In this document: in pieces, positions 1 through 7,445 of the stretch
Layout of the letters: every line of letters starts with the position of its first letter
Numbering within the stretch: position 1 is the first letter of the stretch
Source of the DNA: Deltaproteobacteria bacterium
GTDB taxonomy: Bacteria > Myxococcota_A > Polyangia > Polyangiales > Ga0077539
Assembly: GCA_016704445.1 (NCBI GenBank)
Contig: JADJAE010000094.1
Span: forward strand, 1-18,541
DNA length: 18,541 nt
Reading direction: 5' to 3'
Translations under genes and position numbers: made by a program
The notes under the pieces: generated by a model
Told to the model about the DNA's origin: nothing
The model's input: only the letters and a program-made list of their open reading frames with translations
The model's database searches: none

Positions 1-435
1 GCGAGTGTTCTGCAGCCGCTGCCTATCTCCCTAACAGTCCTCTCCGCCGGTGGCAACCTCCCGGCGCCACTGTCGATAAGGCCGCGCACCCGGCGCAGGC
101 ATCTACCGGGGGGCCTCCCGCATCACTTCGACACCAATGGGCGATGGGGGAACTCCGGCGAGCGACCGCTCACGTCGTCAGTCCCCGCCCTCACCCGGAG
201 CAAGCGGAAGGGCGACCACCACGTTTCGGCCAGGTCGTTCGAGCGCGAGGCCGCCTACGGCCCTCGCGAGACGATCCGAGCGGCAAGGGACTGACGACGT
301 GGGCGGTCGCCCCCTCCGCTTCGCTCCGGGTGAGGGCGGGGACTGACGACGTGAGCGGTCGCTCGCCGGAGTTCCCCCATCGTCCATTGGTGTCGAAGTT
401 ACGCGCGAGGCCACCGGGGGAGTTGACCCGCTGGC
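1..435. other. Gene-free stretch with long inverted repeat
   Basis: No convincing coding region is seen. The open frames here encode Arg/Pro-rich low-complexity peptides, and near-identical peptides appear on both strands, which is what an inverted repeat produces. Positions 1-124 show no recognisable RNA gene, mobile-element end or promoter. Positions 125-399 are the inverted repeat described separately. The stretch lies downstream of the minus-strand gene ending at 436. Confidence 0.6.
125..399. repeat. Long inverted repeat, ~100-bp arms with ~75-bp spacer
   Basis: The left arm (125-201) and right arm (323-399) are reverse complements over 77 bases with one substitution, near 141. Complementarity continues less perfectly inward to about 224 and 298. 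The outer ends read acttcgacaccaatgg on the left and its complement on the right. The motif gactgacgacgtg is at 289-301 and 341-353, with its complement at 171-183, so it occurs three times. RNA from either strand could fold into a very stable hairpin. The right arm ends 36 bases past the stop codon of the minus-strand gene at 436-768. It encodes no visible transposase. It could be a MITE-like or REP-like element or a transcript-end structure; I cannot choose between these from one copy. Confidence 0.9.
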
Positions 436-768
436 TCAGGGCCGCTCGCCACGGGGGATACAGTCCCCATGGACGGGCGCCCCGCCGTCGTCGCGGAACA
501 CCTCGCCGTCGGCGATGGGCTCCGAGCACTCGCGGCAGTACGGCTGACCACGGGCAGAGCGGTCGCGGGCGTAGGGCCCCTGCGTGCGGCGATGCGGGGC
601 CTCGGGCTCGCGATCAGCGCGATGTCGATGGGGCGATGGGTCGTCGACGTGCAGGCCGTGCTCGCGGATGAGCCGGCAGGCCATGGCGGCCGCGCTGCGG
701 CTCTCGTGTTCGTTGGGGGAGCCCGCGAGGGCGATGAGCTTGCGGACCCGGTCGACGATCGGACTCAT
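436..768 (-). CDS. DUF2786-like small protein with C-terminal zinc-binding Cys/His cluster
   Basis: The product is 110 aa. Residues 5-40 (VRKLIALAGSPNEHES, then AAAMACRLIREHGL) resemble the helical DUF2786 domain, whose usual pattern is KLLALA-x-N-E-EA-x-A-x-KA-x-L-x-x-x-GL. Residues 45-75 are a charged His/Arg linker. The C-terminus has C78-x2-C81 and, about 18 residues on, H100-x2-C103, which would make one small zinc site. DUF2786 proteins have no established activity; they occur in phages, plasmids and chromosomes. The pairing with a zinc knuckle suggests nucleic-acid or protein binding, but that is inference. The ATG at 768 has only a weak AGAGA upstream. The gene lies 60 bases downstream of the 829-1521 gene on the same strand. 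Confidence 0.7.
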   Translation of the reverse strand: MSPIVDRVRKLIALAGSPNEHESRSAAAMACRLIREHGLHVDDPSPHRHRADREPEAPHRRTQGPYARDRSARGQPYCRECSEPIADGEVFRDDGGAPVHGDCIPRGERP

Positions 769-828
769 TCTCTGCGCCGCTGACTAGCACACGGGTACTC
801 CCGAGCGCGTCGGGCGCCGCGATCGCGC

Positions 829-1521
829 TCAGCCGCCCTTCTTCCAGCCGGGCCCCTGGTCCTTGTTGCTGCCGTCCTGCGAGGGGTCGAAGGCGCCCTT
901 GGACATCTTCTGCTGCGACGGGTCGAAGGCGCCCTGCTGGGAGGGATCGAACTTGCCCTGCGCCCCGGCGGCCTTCTGCATCGGCGGCGCCCACTGCGGA
1001 CCGCCCATCGGCTGCATCGACGCCGCGGGCCCCTGGTTCTGCATCATCGGCGGGATCATCGGCGGCGCGGCGGGACCCGGCGCAGAGGCCCCGGGCCCGG
1101 AGGCGTTCTGCGTGCCCATGCGCCCCTGGATGAAGTTCACCAGGTGGGGCGCGATGCCCGCCGCGATGATCGAGGCCATCTGCGGGTTCATCCCCATGCG
1201 GGCCGCGAGCATCTCCCCGACCTTGCCCGCGACCACGCCGCTCAAGCCCCCTTCGAGGGCGCCGCCGAGGCCGCCGCCACCGAGCATCCCCGACAGGGCG
1301 CCGGTGATGGCGTTGGCCGTGATCCCGCCGCCGAGCAGCCCCGCCGCGTTGCCGGGTGGCCCCGCGTTGGCCTGCTGGAGCGCCTGCGCGGCCCCCTCGC
1401 CCGCGACCCCGAGGGTCTGCTGGGCCATGGCGGGGTTCATCCCGTGCTGTTGTTGAAGCGTCTGCATGGCCGCCTGGCCCTGCGACGAACCCAGAAACTG
1501 CTGGAGGAGTTGTTCAAACAT
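829..1521 (-). CDS. DUF937-like Gly/Ala-rich protein with FDPSQ repeats
   Basis: The product is 230 aa with no signal peptide. Two related helical segments are visible, HGMNPAMAQQTLGVAGEGAA (27-46) and MGMNPQMASIIAAGIAP (109-125), with a Gly-rich hydrophobic hinge (61-100: LLGGGITANA, MLGGGGLGGALEGG) between them. Duplicated short helices of this sort, joined by Gly-rich loops, recall DUF937/YidB-type proteins, whose function is unknown. Residues 140-185 are Pro/Gly/Met-rich. The tail has three FDPSQ motifs (191, 199, 211) and ends in Lys/Gly. The ATG at 1521 is preceded by GGGAGGG almost without a spacer, yet no better in-frame start exists nearby. The domain call is tentative; that the gene is real is well supported. 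Confidence 0.75.
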   Translation of the reverse strand: MFEQLLQQFLGSSQGQAAMQTLQQQHGMNPAMAQQTLGVAGEGAAQALQQANAGPPGNAAGLLGGGITANAITGALSGMLGGGGLGGALEGGLSGVVAGKVGEMLAARMGMNPQMASIIAAGIAPHLVNFIQGRMGTQNASGPGASAPGPAAPPMIPPMMQNQGPAASMQPMGGPQWAPPMQKAAGAQGKFDPSQQGAFDPSQQKMSKGAFDPSQDGSNKDQGPGWKKGG

Positions 1522-1615
1522 CCCTCCCGCTTAGGACCACACCCCCAAGTCGCAAGCCCGACATTCTTTACACAGGAAGGTATGCTCGGACCGTCGACCC
1601 ACCGCCGCTGTCCCG

Positions 1616-2638
1616 TCAGAACACCCCGCCGCAGCTCACCCCCGCGAGGCCCGGCCCCCCGCCGCAGCGCACCGACGCGAGGCCCCGCGCCGACTCCTCC
1701 GACGGCGGCAGCGTCGCGAAGAGCACCGTCGACAGGAGCGACAGCGCGCCTCCGCCCACGAAGCCCCCGATGGCGAGCGCCTGCATCGCGCCGATGTCGT
1801 CGAGGAAGCCCGCGCACACCGTCGGCTGCGTGGCCGAGTCCGTCCCCGGGCACTCCGGGTCGCGGTGCTCGTCGTAGCGGGTGACCAGCCCCCCGCGCCG
1901 CGCCAGGGCGAAGACCCCGACCCCGATGCCCGCCGCCCCGGTAGCCAGCGTCACCCACGCCAGCGCCCGCTGCGCGTCGCCTCCCCTCGCGAGCTCCGGC
2001 GCCCTCGTCGTCGCCGTCGACCCGAGCTGCAGCGAGGGCGGAGACGCCGCGACGGGCGCCTCGCGCACGAAGGCGAAGGTCTCCCTCGACTCCTGCCCCG
2101 GCTCCACCTGCACGCGGCGGGTCATCGCGACGTAGCCCGGGGCGCGCACCTCGACGACGTTGGTGCCCGCCGCCACCCTCGCGGGCTCAGCCATCGGCAG
2201 CGTCGCGACGCGCTCGTCGTTGGCGTACACCTCGGCGCCCTCCACCGCCCCGGCGACGCGGAGGCGACCGAGGTGCGCTTCCACCTGCTCCTCCGCCTGA
2301 CGGAGCGAGGAGCGGTTGCGGACGATCCACGGGTCATGGCTGGAGAGCAGCGCCGCGCGCAGGTGGCGGTCGGCGTCGAGCCAGCGCCCGAGGGCCTGCT
2401 CGGCGAGCGCGAGCTGCGCCAGCACCCGAGGCTCCCCAGAGCGCCCGAGCGCCCGCTGGAACTCCTCCAGCGCCCCGGCGTCATCCCCCCGCTGACGCAG
2501 CTCGACCCCGTGGCGCACCAGCGCCTCGACCTCGACCTCGCCCGCTGGCTCGACGCCGACCGCCACCTGCGCGCCTGCCATCCGCCCCGCCAGCACCATC
2601 GCCGCCGCCAGCGCGGCGAGCCTCGACCCTCGGACCAT
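1616..2638 (-). CDS. TPR and PEGA domain membrane protein
   Basis: The product is 340 aa. A cleavable signal peptide (MVRGSRLAALAAAMVLAG, cleavage near AGA-Q24) is followed by a helical TPR-like region (about 37-110; GVELRQRGDDAGALEEFQRA is typical). A PEGA domain spans about 125-192 (GRLRVAG, GAEVYANDERV, AAGTNVVEVRAPGYV). Two membrane segments lie near 227-246 and 285-310, with a short loop holding two Cys between them. The start at 2638 is preferred over the ATG at 2659 because GAGGAGG lies 4 bases upstream and the signal peptide begins there. It follows the Ser/Thr kinase gene by 40 bases, an arrangement common in myxobacteria where PEGA/TPR proteins partner or scaffold envelope kinases. 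The partnership is inferred from position only. Confidence 0.85.
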   Translation of the reverse strand: MVRGSRLAALAAAMVLAGRMAGAQVAVGVEPAGEVEVEALVRHGVELRQRGDDAGALEEFQRALGRSGEPRVLAQLALAEQALGRWLDADRHLRAALLSSHDPWIVRNRSSLRQAEEQVEAHLGRLRVAGAVEGAEVYANDERVATLPMAEPARVAAGTNVVEVRAPGYVAMTRRVQVEPGQESRETFAFVREAPVAASPPSLQLGSTATTRAPELARGGDAQRALAWVTLATGAAGIGVGVFALARRGGLVTRYDEHRDPECPGTDSATQPTVCAGFLDDIGAMQALAIGGFVGGGALSLLSTVLFATLPPSEESARGLASVRCGGGPGLAGVSCGGVF

Positions 2639-2642
2639 GATT

Positions 2643-2649
2643 CCTCCTC
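2643..2649 (-). promoter_or_regulatory. Shine-Dalgarno site fixing the TPR/PEGA gene start
   Basis: On the minus strand this reads GAGGAGG, four bases before the ATG at 2638. It favours that ATG over the upstream in-frame ATG at 2659. Confidence 0.7.
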
Positions 2650-2678
2650 GCATACCCATCGCTCACACCCGCCATCCC

Positions 2679-3908
2679 CTACGGAGGGAGGATCAGCGCC
2701 CCGTTGGCCGACCGCTCCAGCGGCGGCGGCGCCACCACCGGCGAGGCGAGTTCCACCCTCGGCGTCGGACGCACCGCCCGCCGCGGCCGGGCGATCGCTC
2801 TCGGCGGCGCGGCGACGGCCGACGCACGGACCGTCTCCACCGCCGCGGGCGCGATCACCTCGACCCGCGTCGCAGCGGGTCGGGCGACGGGCGCGGGCGC
2901 GGAGTGCACCGCCGATCCGCGAGACGCGAGGGCCAGCAGCAGCGCGCACGCCACCGCGAGGCCAGCCGCCGCCGGGACCACCGCCCTCCGCCGACCCGAG
3001 GCGCGCGGCATCGGCGGGGCGGAGGAGCGATCGAGCGGGCACCGTCGCAGCGCTTCGAGGAAGGCCTCCATCGAGGGCAGGCGCGCGTCGAGGCTCGCGG
3101 TCAGCGCCCGGTGGACGATCGCTGCGAGCTCGGTCGGAACCTCGGGCGCGCGGTCGGCGAGCGGGGCGGGGGCGCTCGTCACGATCTTCACGATCAGGCT
3201 GTTGTAGTTGGGCGCCTCGAAGGCGAGCGCGCCGGAGAGCATCTCGTAGAGCACGGCCCCGACGCCCCAGACGTCGCTGCGCCCGTCGAGGCCGGCGTCG
3301 CCGCGGCACTGCTCGGGGGACATGTAATAGGGCGTCCCGAGGGTGGTGCCGGGGGTCGTCCGGCGCAGCAGGTTGGGCTCGAGGTCGACCATCTTGGAGA
3401 TGCCGAAGTCGATGAGCTTCGGCGTGACAACGCCGTCAGGACCGTGGGCGATGAAGATGTTCTCGGGCTTGATGTCGCGGTGCACCACTGCCTTCGCGTG
3501 CGCGGCCACCAGGGCGGCCATCACCGGGGCCATGAGCTCGACCGCGCGGCGCGGCGACATCGCGCCGACCTCGTCCATCTCGGCCCGGAGGTCACGCCCC
3601 TCCAGGAATTCCTGCACGATGTAATAGACCCCGTCGGCCCCGTCCTGGCCGAGGTCGAGCACCTCCACGATGCTCGGGTGCGCGATGCGCGTCGCGGCCT
3701 GGGCCTCGCGGAAGAAGCGCGCCAGCACCTCCTCGTTCTGCGCGAACTCCGGGTGCAACACCTTGATGGCGACGCGCCGACCGGTCCATGTGTTGCGCGC
3801 CTCGTAGACGGCCCCCATGCCCCCGGCGCCCACGAGCCGCTGGAGCTCGTACCTGCCGTTGAGCAGCGCTCCGACGCGGTCCTGTGCGATCGTGCTCTGG
3901 GGTTCCAT
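2679..3908 (-). CDS. Membrane-anchored Hanks-type Ser/Thr protein kinase
   Basis: The product is 409 aa. The kinase domain spans about 20-290 and looks complete: Gly loop GAGGMGAVYEA (27-37), VAIK with Lys49, catalytic loop HRDIKPEN (143-150, Asp145), DFG at 167-169, activation-segment end GTPYYMSPEQ (191-200) and SDVWGVGAVLYEML (211-224). The activation loop contains RRTTPGTT, likely autophosphorylation sites. A juxtamembrane Arg/Pro stretch leads to one membrane helix (about 309-329), then an outer Ala/Pro/Arg-rich tail of about 80 residues with no recognised sensor domain. The kinase should be cytoplasmic and phosphorylate Ser/Thr on target proteins. The ATG at 3908 is chosen because CGGAG lies 7 bases upstream and the longer version (to 3995) adds an unconserved Arg-rich leader. 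The TPR/PEGA gene follows 40 bases downstream, probably in the same operon. Confidence 0.95.
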   Translation of the reverse strand: MEPQSTIAQDRVGALLNGRYELQRLVGAGGMGAVYEARNTWTGRRVAIKVLHPEFAQNEEVLARFFREAQAATRIAHPSIVEVLDLGQDGADGVYYIVQEFLEGRDLRAEMDEVGAMSPRRAVELMAPVMAALVAAHAKAVVHRDIKPENIFIAHGPDGVVTPKLIDFGISKMVDLEPNLLRRTTPGTTLGTPYYMSPEQCRGDAGLDGRSDVWGVGAVLYEMLSGALAFEAPNYNSLIVKIVTSAPAPLADRAPEVPTELAAIVHRALTASLDARLPSMEAFLEALRRCPLDRSSAPPMPRASGRRRAVVPAAAGLAVACALLLALASRGSAVHSAPAPVARPAATRVEVIAPAAVETVRASAVAAPPRAIARPRRAVRPTPRVELASPVVAPPPLERSANGALILPP

Positions 3909-4159
3909 CGATAGGCTCCGAAGGGTGTGCGGGTCCGCGGCCATACGACGCGCGCCGTGGCGTCCTCCCCGATCCCGCCAGTCTGTTGCGACCACCCCGA
4001 AGGGGCTTCACGCCCTTCGAAAGAATCCCCAACCGCGGCGGCGTCGGGGTCGAGCGCTCGTCGGTCCAGATCCCCTCTTGACGGCTCCCGGCGAGGCTCC
4101 AGGGAGTGGCGGGCTCGTCTGGGGAACCACGCAGCGGGATGCTCCCGCTCGGAGGACGC
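3909..4159. promoter_or_regulatory. Divergent intergenic region between kinase and small conserved gene
   Basis: These 251 bases separate two outward-facing genes and must carry promoters for both. I see no convincing sigma-factor consensus. A short dyad, gaaggggcttcacgcccttc near 3999-4018, could be an operator or a hairpin, but there is no independent support for this. Confidence 0.4.
4151..4155 (+). promoter_or_regulatory. Shine-Dalgarno GGAGG upstream of 4160 ATG
   Basis: GGAGG lies four bases before the ATG at 4160. It is stronger than the AAGG-like sequence before the alternative ATG at 4208, and decides the start chosen for this gene. Confidence 0.55.
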
Positions 4160-4558
4160 ATGCCCATCAACAGCCGCCAATCGGTGGCGGCGAAGGGAAG
4201 GCCTCTCATGTCGAACGCTGGATTCATTCTCCTCTGGAACGACGTCAAGACCGGCCGCGAGAAGAACGCGGGCGAGCTCTTCAACGCGACCCTCGCCTTC
4301 TACGAAAAGAAGGTGAAGGAGGGCGTCGTGGACAGCTACGAGCCCGCCATCCTCAGCCGTCACGGCGGCGTGATGAACGGCTTCATCCTCGTGCGCGGCG
4401 AGCACGACAAGCTCGCCACCCTCCGCGAGTCGAACGACTTCCGGGAGATGGAGGTCAAGGCGATCCACTGTCTCTCTGGCTTCGGCGTGGTCGAGGCCCA
4501 CCTGGGCAAGAACGTCAACGAGCACATGAAGCGCTGGGCCAGCGCCATCCCGCGCTGA
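4160..4558 (+). CDS. Small conserved protein of unknown function
   Basis: The product is 132 aa from the ATG at 4160, or 116 aa from 4208. The sequence looks like a compact cytosolic alpha/beta protein: a strand GFILLWNDV, a Lys/Glu-rich helix (EKNAGELFNATLAFYEKKV), strands around SYEPAIL and NGFILVRGE, and a helix LRESNDFREM before KAIHCLSGFGVVEA. This alternation suggests a ferredoxin-like or dimeric alpha/beta barrel fold, but that is inference. No catalytic motif, signal peptide or membrane segment is visible. The alternative start MSNAGF omits 16 residues that look unconserved, so the true N-terminus may be 4208. It lies 82 bases upstream of the phosphatidyltransferase gene and may be cotranscribed with it. 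Confidence 0.75.
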   Translation: MPINSRQSVAAKGRPLMSNAGFILLWNDVKTGREKNAGELFNATLAFYEKKVKEGVVDSYEPAILSRHGGVMNGFILVRGEHDKLATLRESNDFREMEVKAIHCLSGFGVVEAHLGKNVNEHMKRWASAIPR

Positions 4559-4640
4559 GCCCCCTCTTCCCTCCCCTCCCCCCCCGCCATCGCCCTGGCT
4601 GAGTCCCCTGGCAGGACCCAGACTGAAGCCCAGAGGTCCG

Positions 4641-5192
4641 ATGGCCACCCTGTCTCCTTCCGCCGATCCGCAGTACCTGCTCCGCGACCTGTTCCGCGTG
4701 CCGGGGTTGCTCAGCCTCGCCCGGGTGCCGCTGATGGTTCTGTTCGCCCTGGTGGCCCACAAGCCCTGGTGGGCCTTCGGGGTCCTCGCCCTCGCGGGCC
4801 TCAGCGACGTCCTCGACGGCTGGTGGGCGCGGCGCTTCAAACAGACCTCCCCCATGGGCGCCGTCGTCGATGGCGCCACCGACAAGATCTTCGTCCTCGG
4901 CGTGGTGATCACCCTCGCGGTCACCCACCGTCTCACCCCCTGGCAGGCCGTCGTCCTCGGCGCGCGGGACATCGGCGAGGCCCTCCTCGCCGCGACGGTG
5001 CTGCTCCGCCGGGACGCCCGGGCCCGCCACCACGAGCAGCGCGCCGACGTCTTCGGCAAGGCCACCACGGGGCTGCAGTTCGCCGCCGTGGTGCTCGCGC
5101 TCTGGCGCTCCCCGGCGACCCCCTGGGCCGTCGTCCTCACCGGCGCCCTCGGCGCGCTCACCGCGGCGCACTACGCCCGCCGCTCGCTGTAG
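4641..5192 (+). CDS. CDP-alcohol phosphatidyltransferase family protein
   Basis: The product is 183 aa and very hydrophobic, about the usual family length. It carries the complete family signature DG-x2-AR-x8-G-x3-D-x3-D: D59, G60, A63, R64, G73, D77, D81. Those Asp residues bind the divalent metal and catalyse transfer of a phosphatidyl group from CDP-diacylglycerol to an alcohol with release of CMP. Several membrane helices flank the motif, so it acts in the inner membrane. The acceptor (glycerol-3-phosphate, phosphatidylglycerol, inositol phosphate or another) cannot be read from the sequence; PgsA-like is the simplest guess. The ATG at 4641 has GAGG four bases upstream. The preceding spacer holds a C-rich pyrimidine tract (about 4560-4590). 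Confidence 0.9.
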   Translation: MATLSPSADPQYLLRDLFRVPGLLSLARVPLMVLFALVAHKPWWAFGVLALAGLSDVLDGWWARRFKQTSPMGAVVDGATDKIFVLGVVITLAVTHRLTPWQAVVLGARDIGEALLAATVLLRRDARARHHEQRADVFGKATTGLQFAAVVLALWRSPATPWAVVLTGALGALTAAHYARRSL

Positions 5193-5519
5193 CCAGCGCC
5201 CTCGAGCGACGAGCGCGAGCGTCGCGGCAACGGGCGACGGTGGCTTCGCGAGGTCATGAGCCCTCGCATCATCGCAGCGTCGGTGCCTCGGCCGTCAAGC
5301 TCTCCGGGCTCGCGTATGAGGCATCGCGGCCACGATGCTTCCAAGGCACCCGCAACTACGTTAGTAAACCTGACGTTCTCGCGTCGTGGATTTTGATCCG
5401 CACGCGTGCGCGGTCGCCCCTTCAACCCGGGGCGTCGGATCGGGAGGCGTCGGGGTCGGGTGATCCCGTGTGCCGCCCCATTCAGCCATCCAACGGAGAG
5501 AGAGCCTGATGTCTACACG
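5193..5519. other. Intergenic stretch with possible hairpin and AT-richer patch
   Basis: No gene is supported in these 327 bases. A hairpin with a 6-bp stem (5206-5225) lies just after the phosphatidyltransferase stop and could end transcription, but no T-run follows. Positions about 5353-5400 (gttagtaaac, then ggattttgatcc) are the least GC-rich part and the likeliest place for a promoter of the gene downstream. GGAGAG at 5495-5500 looks like a ribosome binding site but fits an ATG at 5509 in a different frame from the main gene. Confidence 0.4.
5495..5500 (+). promoter_or_regulatory. Shine-Dalgarno-like GGAGAG out of register with the surface-protein frame
   Basis: GGAGAG is 8 bases before an ATG at 5509. 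That ATG opens an Arg/Trp-rich frame, whereas the large surface protein is read from a different frame whose first ATG is at 5520. Either the start lies at 5520 with poor spacing, or a small indel has separated the proper start from the gene. Confidence 0.4.
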
Positions 5520-7445
5520 ATGGTCCTATGCCCGATGGACGCGGGCCCGATGGACGCAGGCCCGGCGGACGCGCCTCGTACGGACGCGGCGGGGGACGCG
5601 GCGGTTCCGGCCGATGTGCAGTCCGTGGGCTGCGCCATGCCGCTCGGGAGCATCACCCTGCCGGGCACCGTGGCGCCGATCAACGGCATCACCCGCGGCG
5701 CCAGCACCATCGCCTCGTCGACCTGCCAGCCCAACACCGGCGGCGCGGAGAACGTCTACAGGCTCACGGTCACCTCGACCACGGGCGTGATCATCGACAC
5801 CGACAACCCCGCGACGACCTTCGACACGGTGCTCTCCATCCGCCGCACCTGCGGCGACGTGGCGACCTCCGTCGCCTGCGATGACGACGGCGGCTCGACC
5901 CCGGGCAACTCCTCGGTCGTCCGCACCGCGCTCGCTCCCGGCGACTACAGCGTGATCGTCGACGGATTCAGCAGCAACGCGGGCAGCTACGTGCTGCGCG
6001 CTCGCACCTACGAGGTCTCCGCCAACGCCCTGTGCGCCAGCGCCACGCCGCTCACCGCCGCGGCGCCGGTCACCGCCCAGGACATCACCCGCAGCGGCGG
6101 CCCCAGCACCACCTGCGTCACCAACGGCGCCGGCCAGCTCTTCTACTCGTTCACCCTCCCGGCCAACTCGCAGGCGACCATCCGCGCGACCCCGACCGGC
6201 ACGACGCCCGCCTGGACCCCAGTGGTCCGCGCGCTCGACAGCTGCGCCGCCACCACCTGCGTGGCCAACGCCACCGGCACCTCCGGCGCCGTGGCCACCC
6301 TCGCGCTCGCCAACACCAGCGCGGCGCCCCGCACCTTCACCCTCTCGGTCTCCGCCACGTCGGCGACCGCCACGGGCACCTTCGACCTCTCCGCGGCCGT
6401 CACCACCGTGGTGCCGACGAGCGTCTGCGACGCCGCCGCGGTCCTCGTGAACGGCGCCACCGCCGTCACGGGCAACACCACCACCGGCACCGCGCGCGCG
6501 ACCCGCTGCAACACCACCGACGCCAGCAACGAGGTCTTCTACAGCGTGACCGTCCCGGCGGGGCAGCGCGTCTCGGTGCGCGCCCAGCCGCAGTCGGGCG
6601 GCACCTGGCGCCCTCGCGTCCGAGCGGCCGTGAACTGCGCGGCCACGACCTGCCAGGGCACGCCCGCGCTCGCGACCACCGACGGCGGCGAGGCCGCGCT
6701 CAACCTCGACAACCCCACGCAGATCCCGCGCACGCTGATCGTGTCGGTCACTGCCACCACCGGGACGGGCGGGGCGTTCACCCTCGCCTCGACGGCCGCT
6801 CCGCTCTCCCCCGCGCGGACGCCCTACTACACCCTCTCGCCGATCACCGGCGCCTGCGACGACGTGGCCTCCGGCGCCACGGTCGCCCCGACCGGCGGCT
6901 GGACTGACGACTCGACCTCGGCCATCGCGGCGCTGCCGTGGACCTTCCAGTTCTTCGCGACCCCCGCGACGCACTTCTCGGTGGCGTCCAACGGCTTCGC
7001 GCAGCTCTGGCCCTCGATGACCGGGACGCCGAGCGACGAGTTCGGCAACGTCACCATCCCGACCGCGGGCGTGCCGAACAACTTCGTCGCGCCCTTCTGG
7101 GACGACCTCTCCCCGGTCAACGCCGCCACCAGCCTGGTGCGCACCCTGAGCATCGGCGTGGCGCCCGCCCGTCGCTTCGTGATCGAGTGGACCAACTGGC
7201 AGTCGGTCAGCGGCGCCAGCTCCGAGCGCCTCACCTTCCAGGCGAAGCTCTTCGAGACCACCGGCGTGATCGAGCTGCACTACTGCACCATCAACCCCGT
7301 CAACGTGCGCAACACCGGCTCGCTGGCCACCGTCGGCGTCGAGGACTCCACGGGCATGCGAGGCAACCTCGTCGGGTTCGAGTTCCCCGGCAGCGTCGCC
7401 ACCGCCACCGCCTTCCGCCTCACCCCTCCCACCCCCGTTCCCTGA
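5520..7445 (+). CDS. Surface protein with PPC-like repeats and nidogen-like C-terminal domain
   Basis: The product is 641 aa from the ATG at 5520. Residues 1-35 are an Asp/Ala linker (MDAGPMDAGPADAP) like those that follow the lipidated Cys in myxobacterial lipoproteins. A PPC-like beta domain follows at about 55-165 (ENVYRLTV, TTFDTVLSIRRTCG, ACDDDGG, LAPGDYSVIVDGF). Two weaker repeats of similar plan lie at about 168-300 and 300-430, each with CAATTC-type Cys pairs. The C-terminal 210 residues resemble a nidogen-like beta domain (FSVASNGFAQLW, NNFVAPFWDDL, RRFVIEWTNWQ, FQAKLFETTGVIELHYC, VGVEDSTG). The protein should be exported and act at the cell surface, probably in adhesion or assembly; this is inference. 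No signal peptide precedes the linker in this frame, which is abnormal and suggests a truncated or misframed N-terminus. Confidence 0.8.
   Translation: MVLCPMDAGPMDAGPADAPRTDAAGDAAVPADVQSVGCAMPLGSITLPGTVAPINGITRGASTIASSTCQPNTGGAENVYRLTVTSTTGVIIDTDNPATTFDTVLSIRRTCGDVATSVACDDDGGSTPGNSSVVRTALAPGDYSVIVDGFSSNAGSYVLRARTYEVSANALCASATPLTAAAPVTAQDITRSGGPSTTCVTNGAGQLFYSFTLPANSQATIRATPTGTTPAWTPVVRALDSCAATTCVANATGTSGAVATLALANTSAAPRTFTLSVSATSATATGTFDLSAAVTTVVPTSVCDAAAVLVNGATAVTGNTTTGTARATRCNTTDASNEVFYSVTVPAGQRVSVRAQPQSGGTWRPRVRAAVNCAATTCQGTPALATTDGGEAALNLDNPTQIPRTLIVSVTATTGTGGAFTLASTAAPLSPARTPYYTLSPITGACDDVASGATVAPTGGWTDDSTSAIAALPWTFQFFATPATHFSVASNGFAQLWPSMTGTPSDEFGNVTIPTAGVPNNFVAPFWDDLSPVNAATSLVRTLSIGVAPARRFVIEWTNWQSVSGASSERLTFQAKLFETTGVIELHYCTINPVNVRNTGSLATVGVEDSTGMRGNLVGFEFPGSVATATAFRLTPPTPVP

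Noticed and set aside
144..671. Plus-strand frame over the first inverted repeat
   Set aside because: Arg/Gly/Pro-rich; part of it is mirrored on the other strand because of the repeat, and it overlaps the DUF2786-like gene.
1865..3415. 516-codon plus-strand frame opposite the kinase and PEGA genes
   Set aside because: Arg/Pro-rich with no motif; the minus-strand frames have clear kinase and PEGA signatures.
3521..5161. 546-codon minus-strand frame crossing two plus-strand genes
   Set aside because: It overlaps the phosphatidyltransferase and the small conserved gene on the other strand and contains no domain; its composition is that of a shadow.
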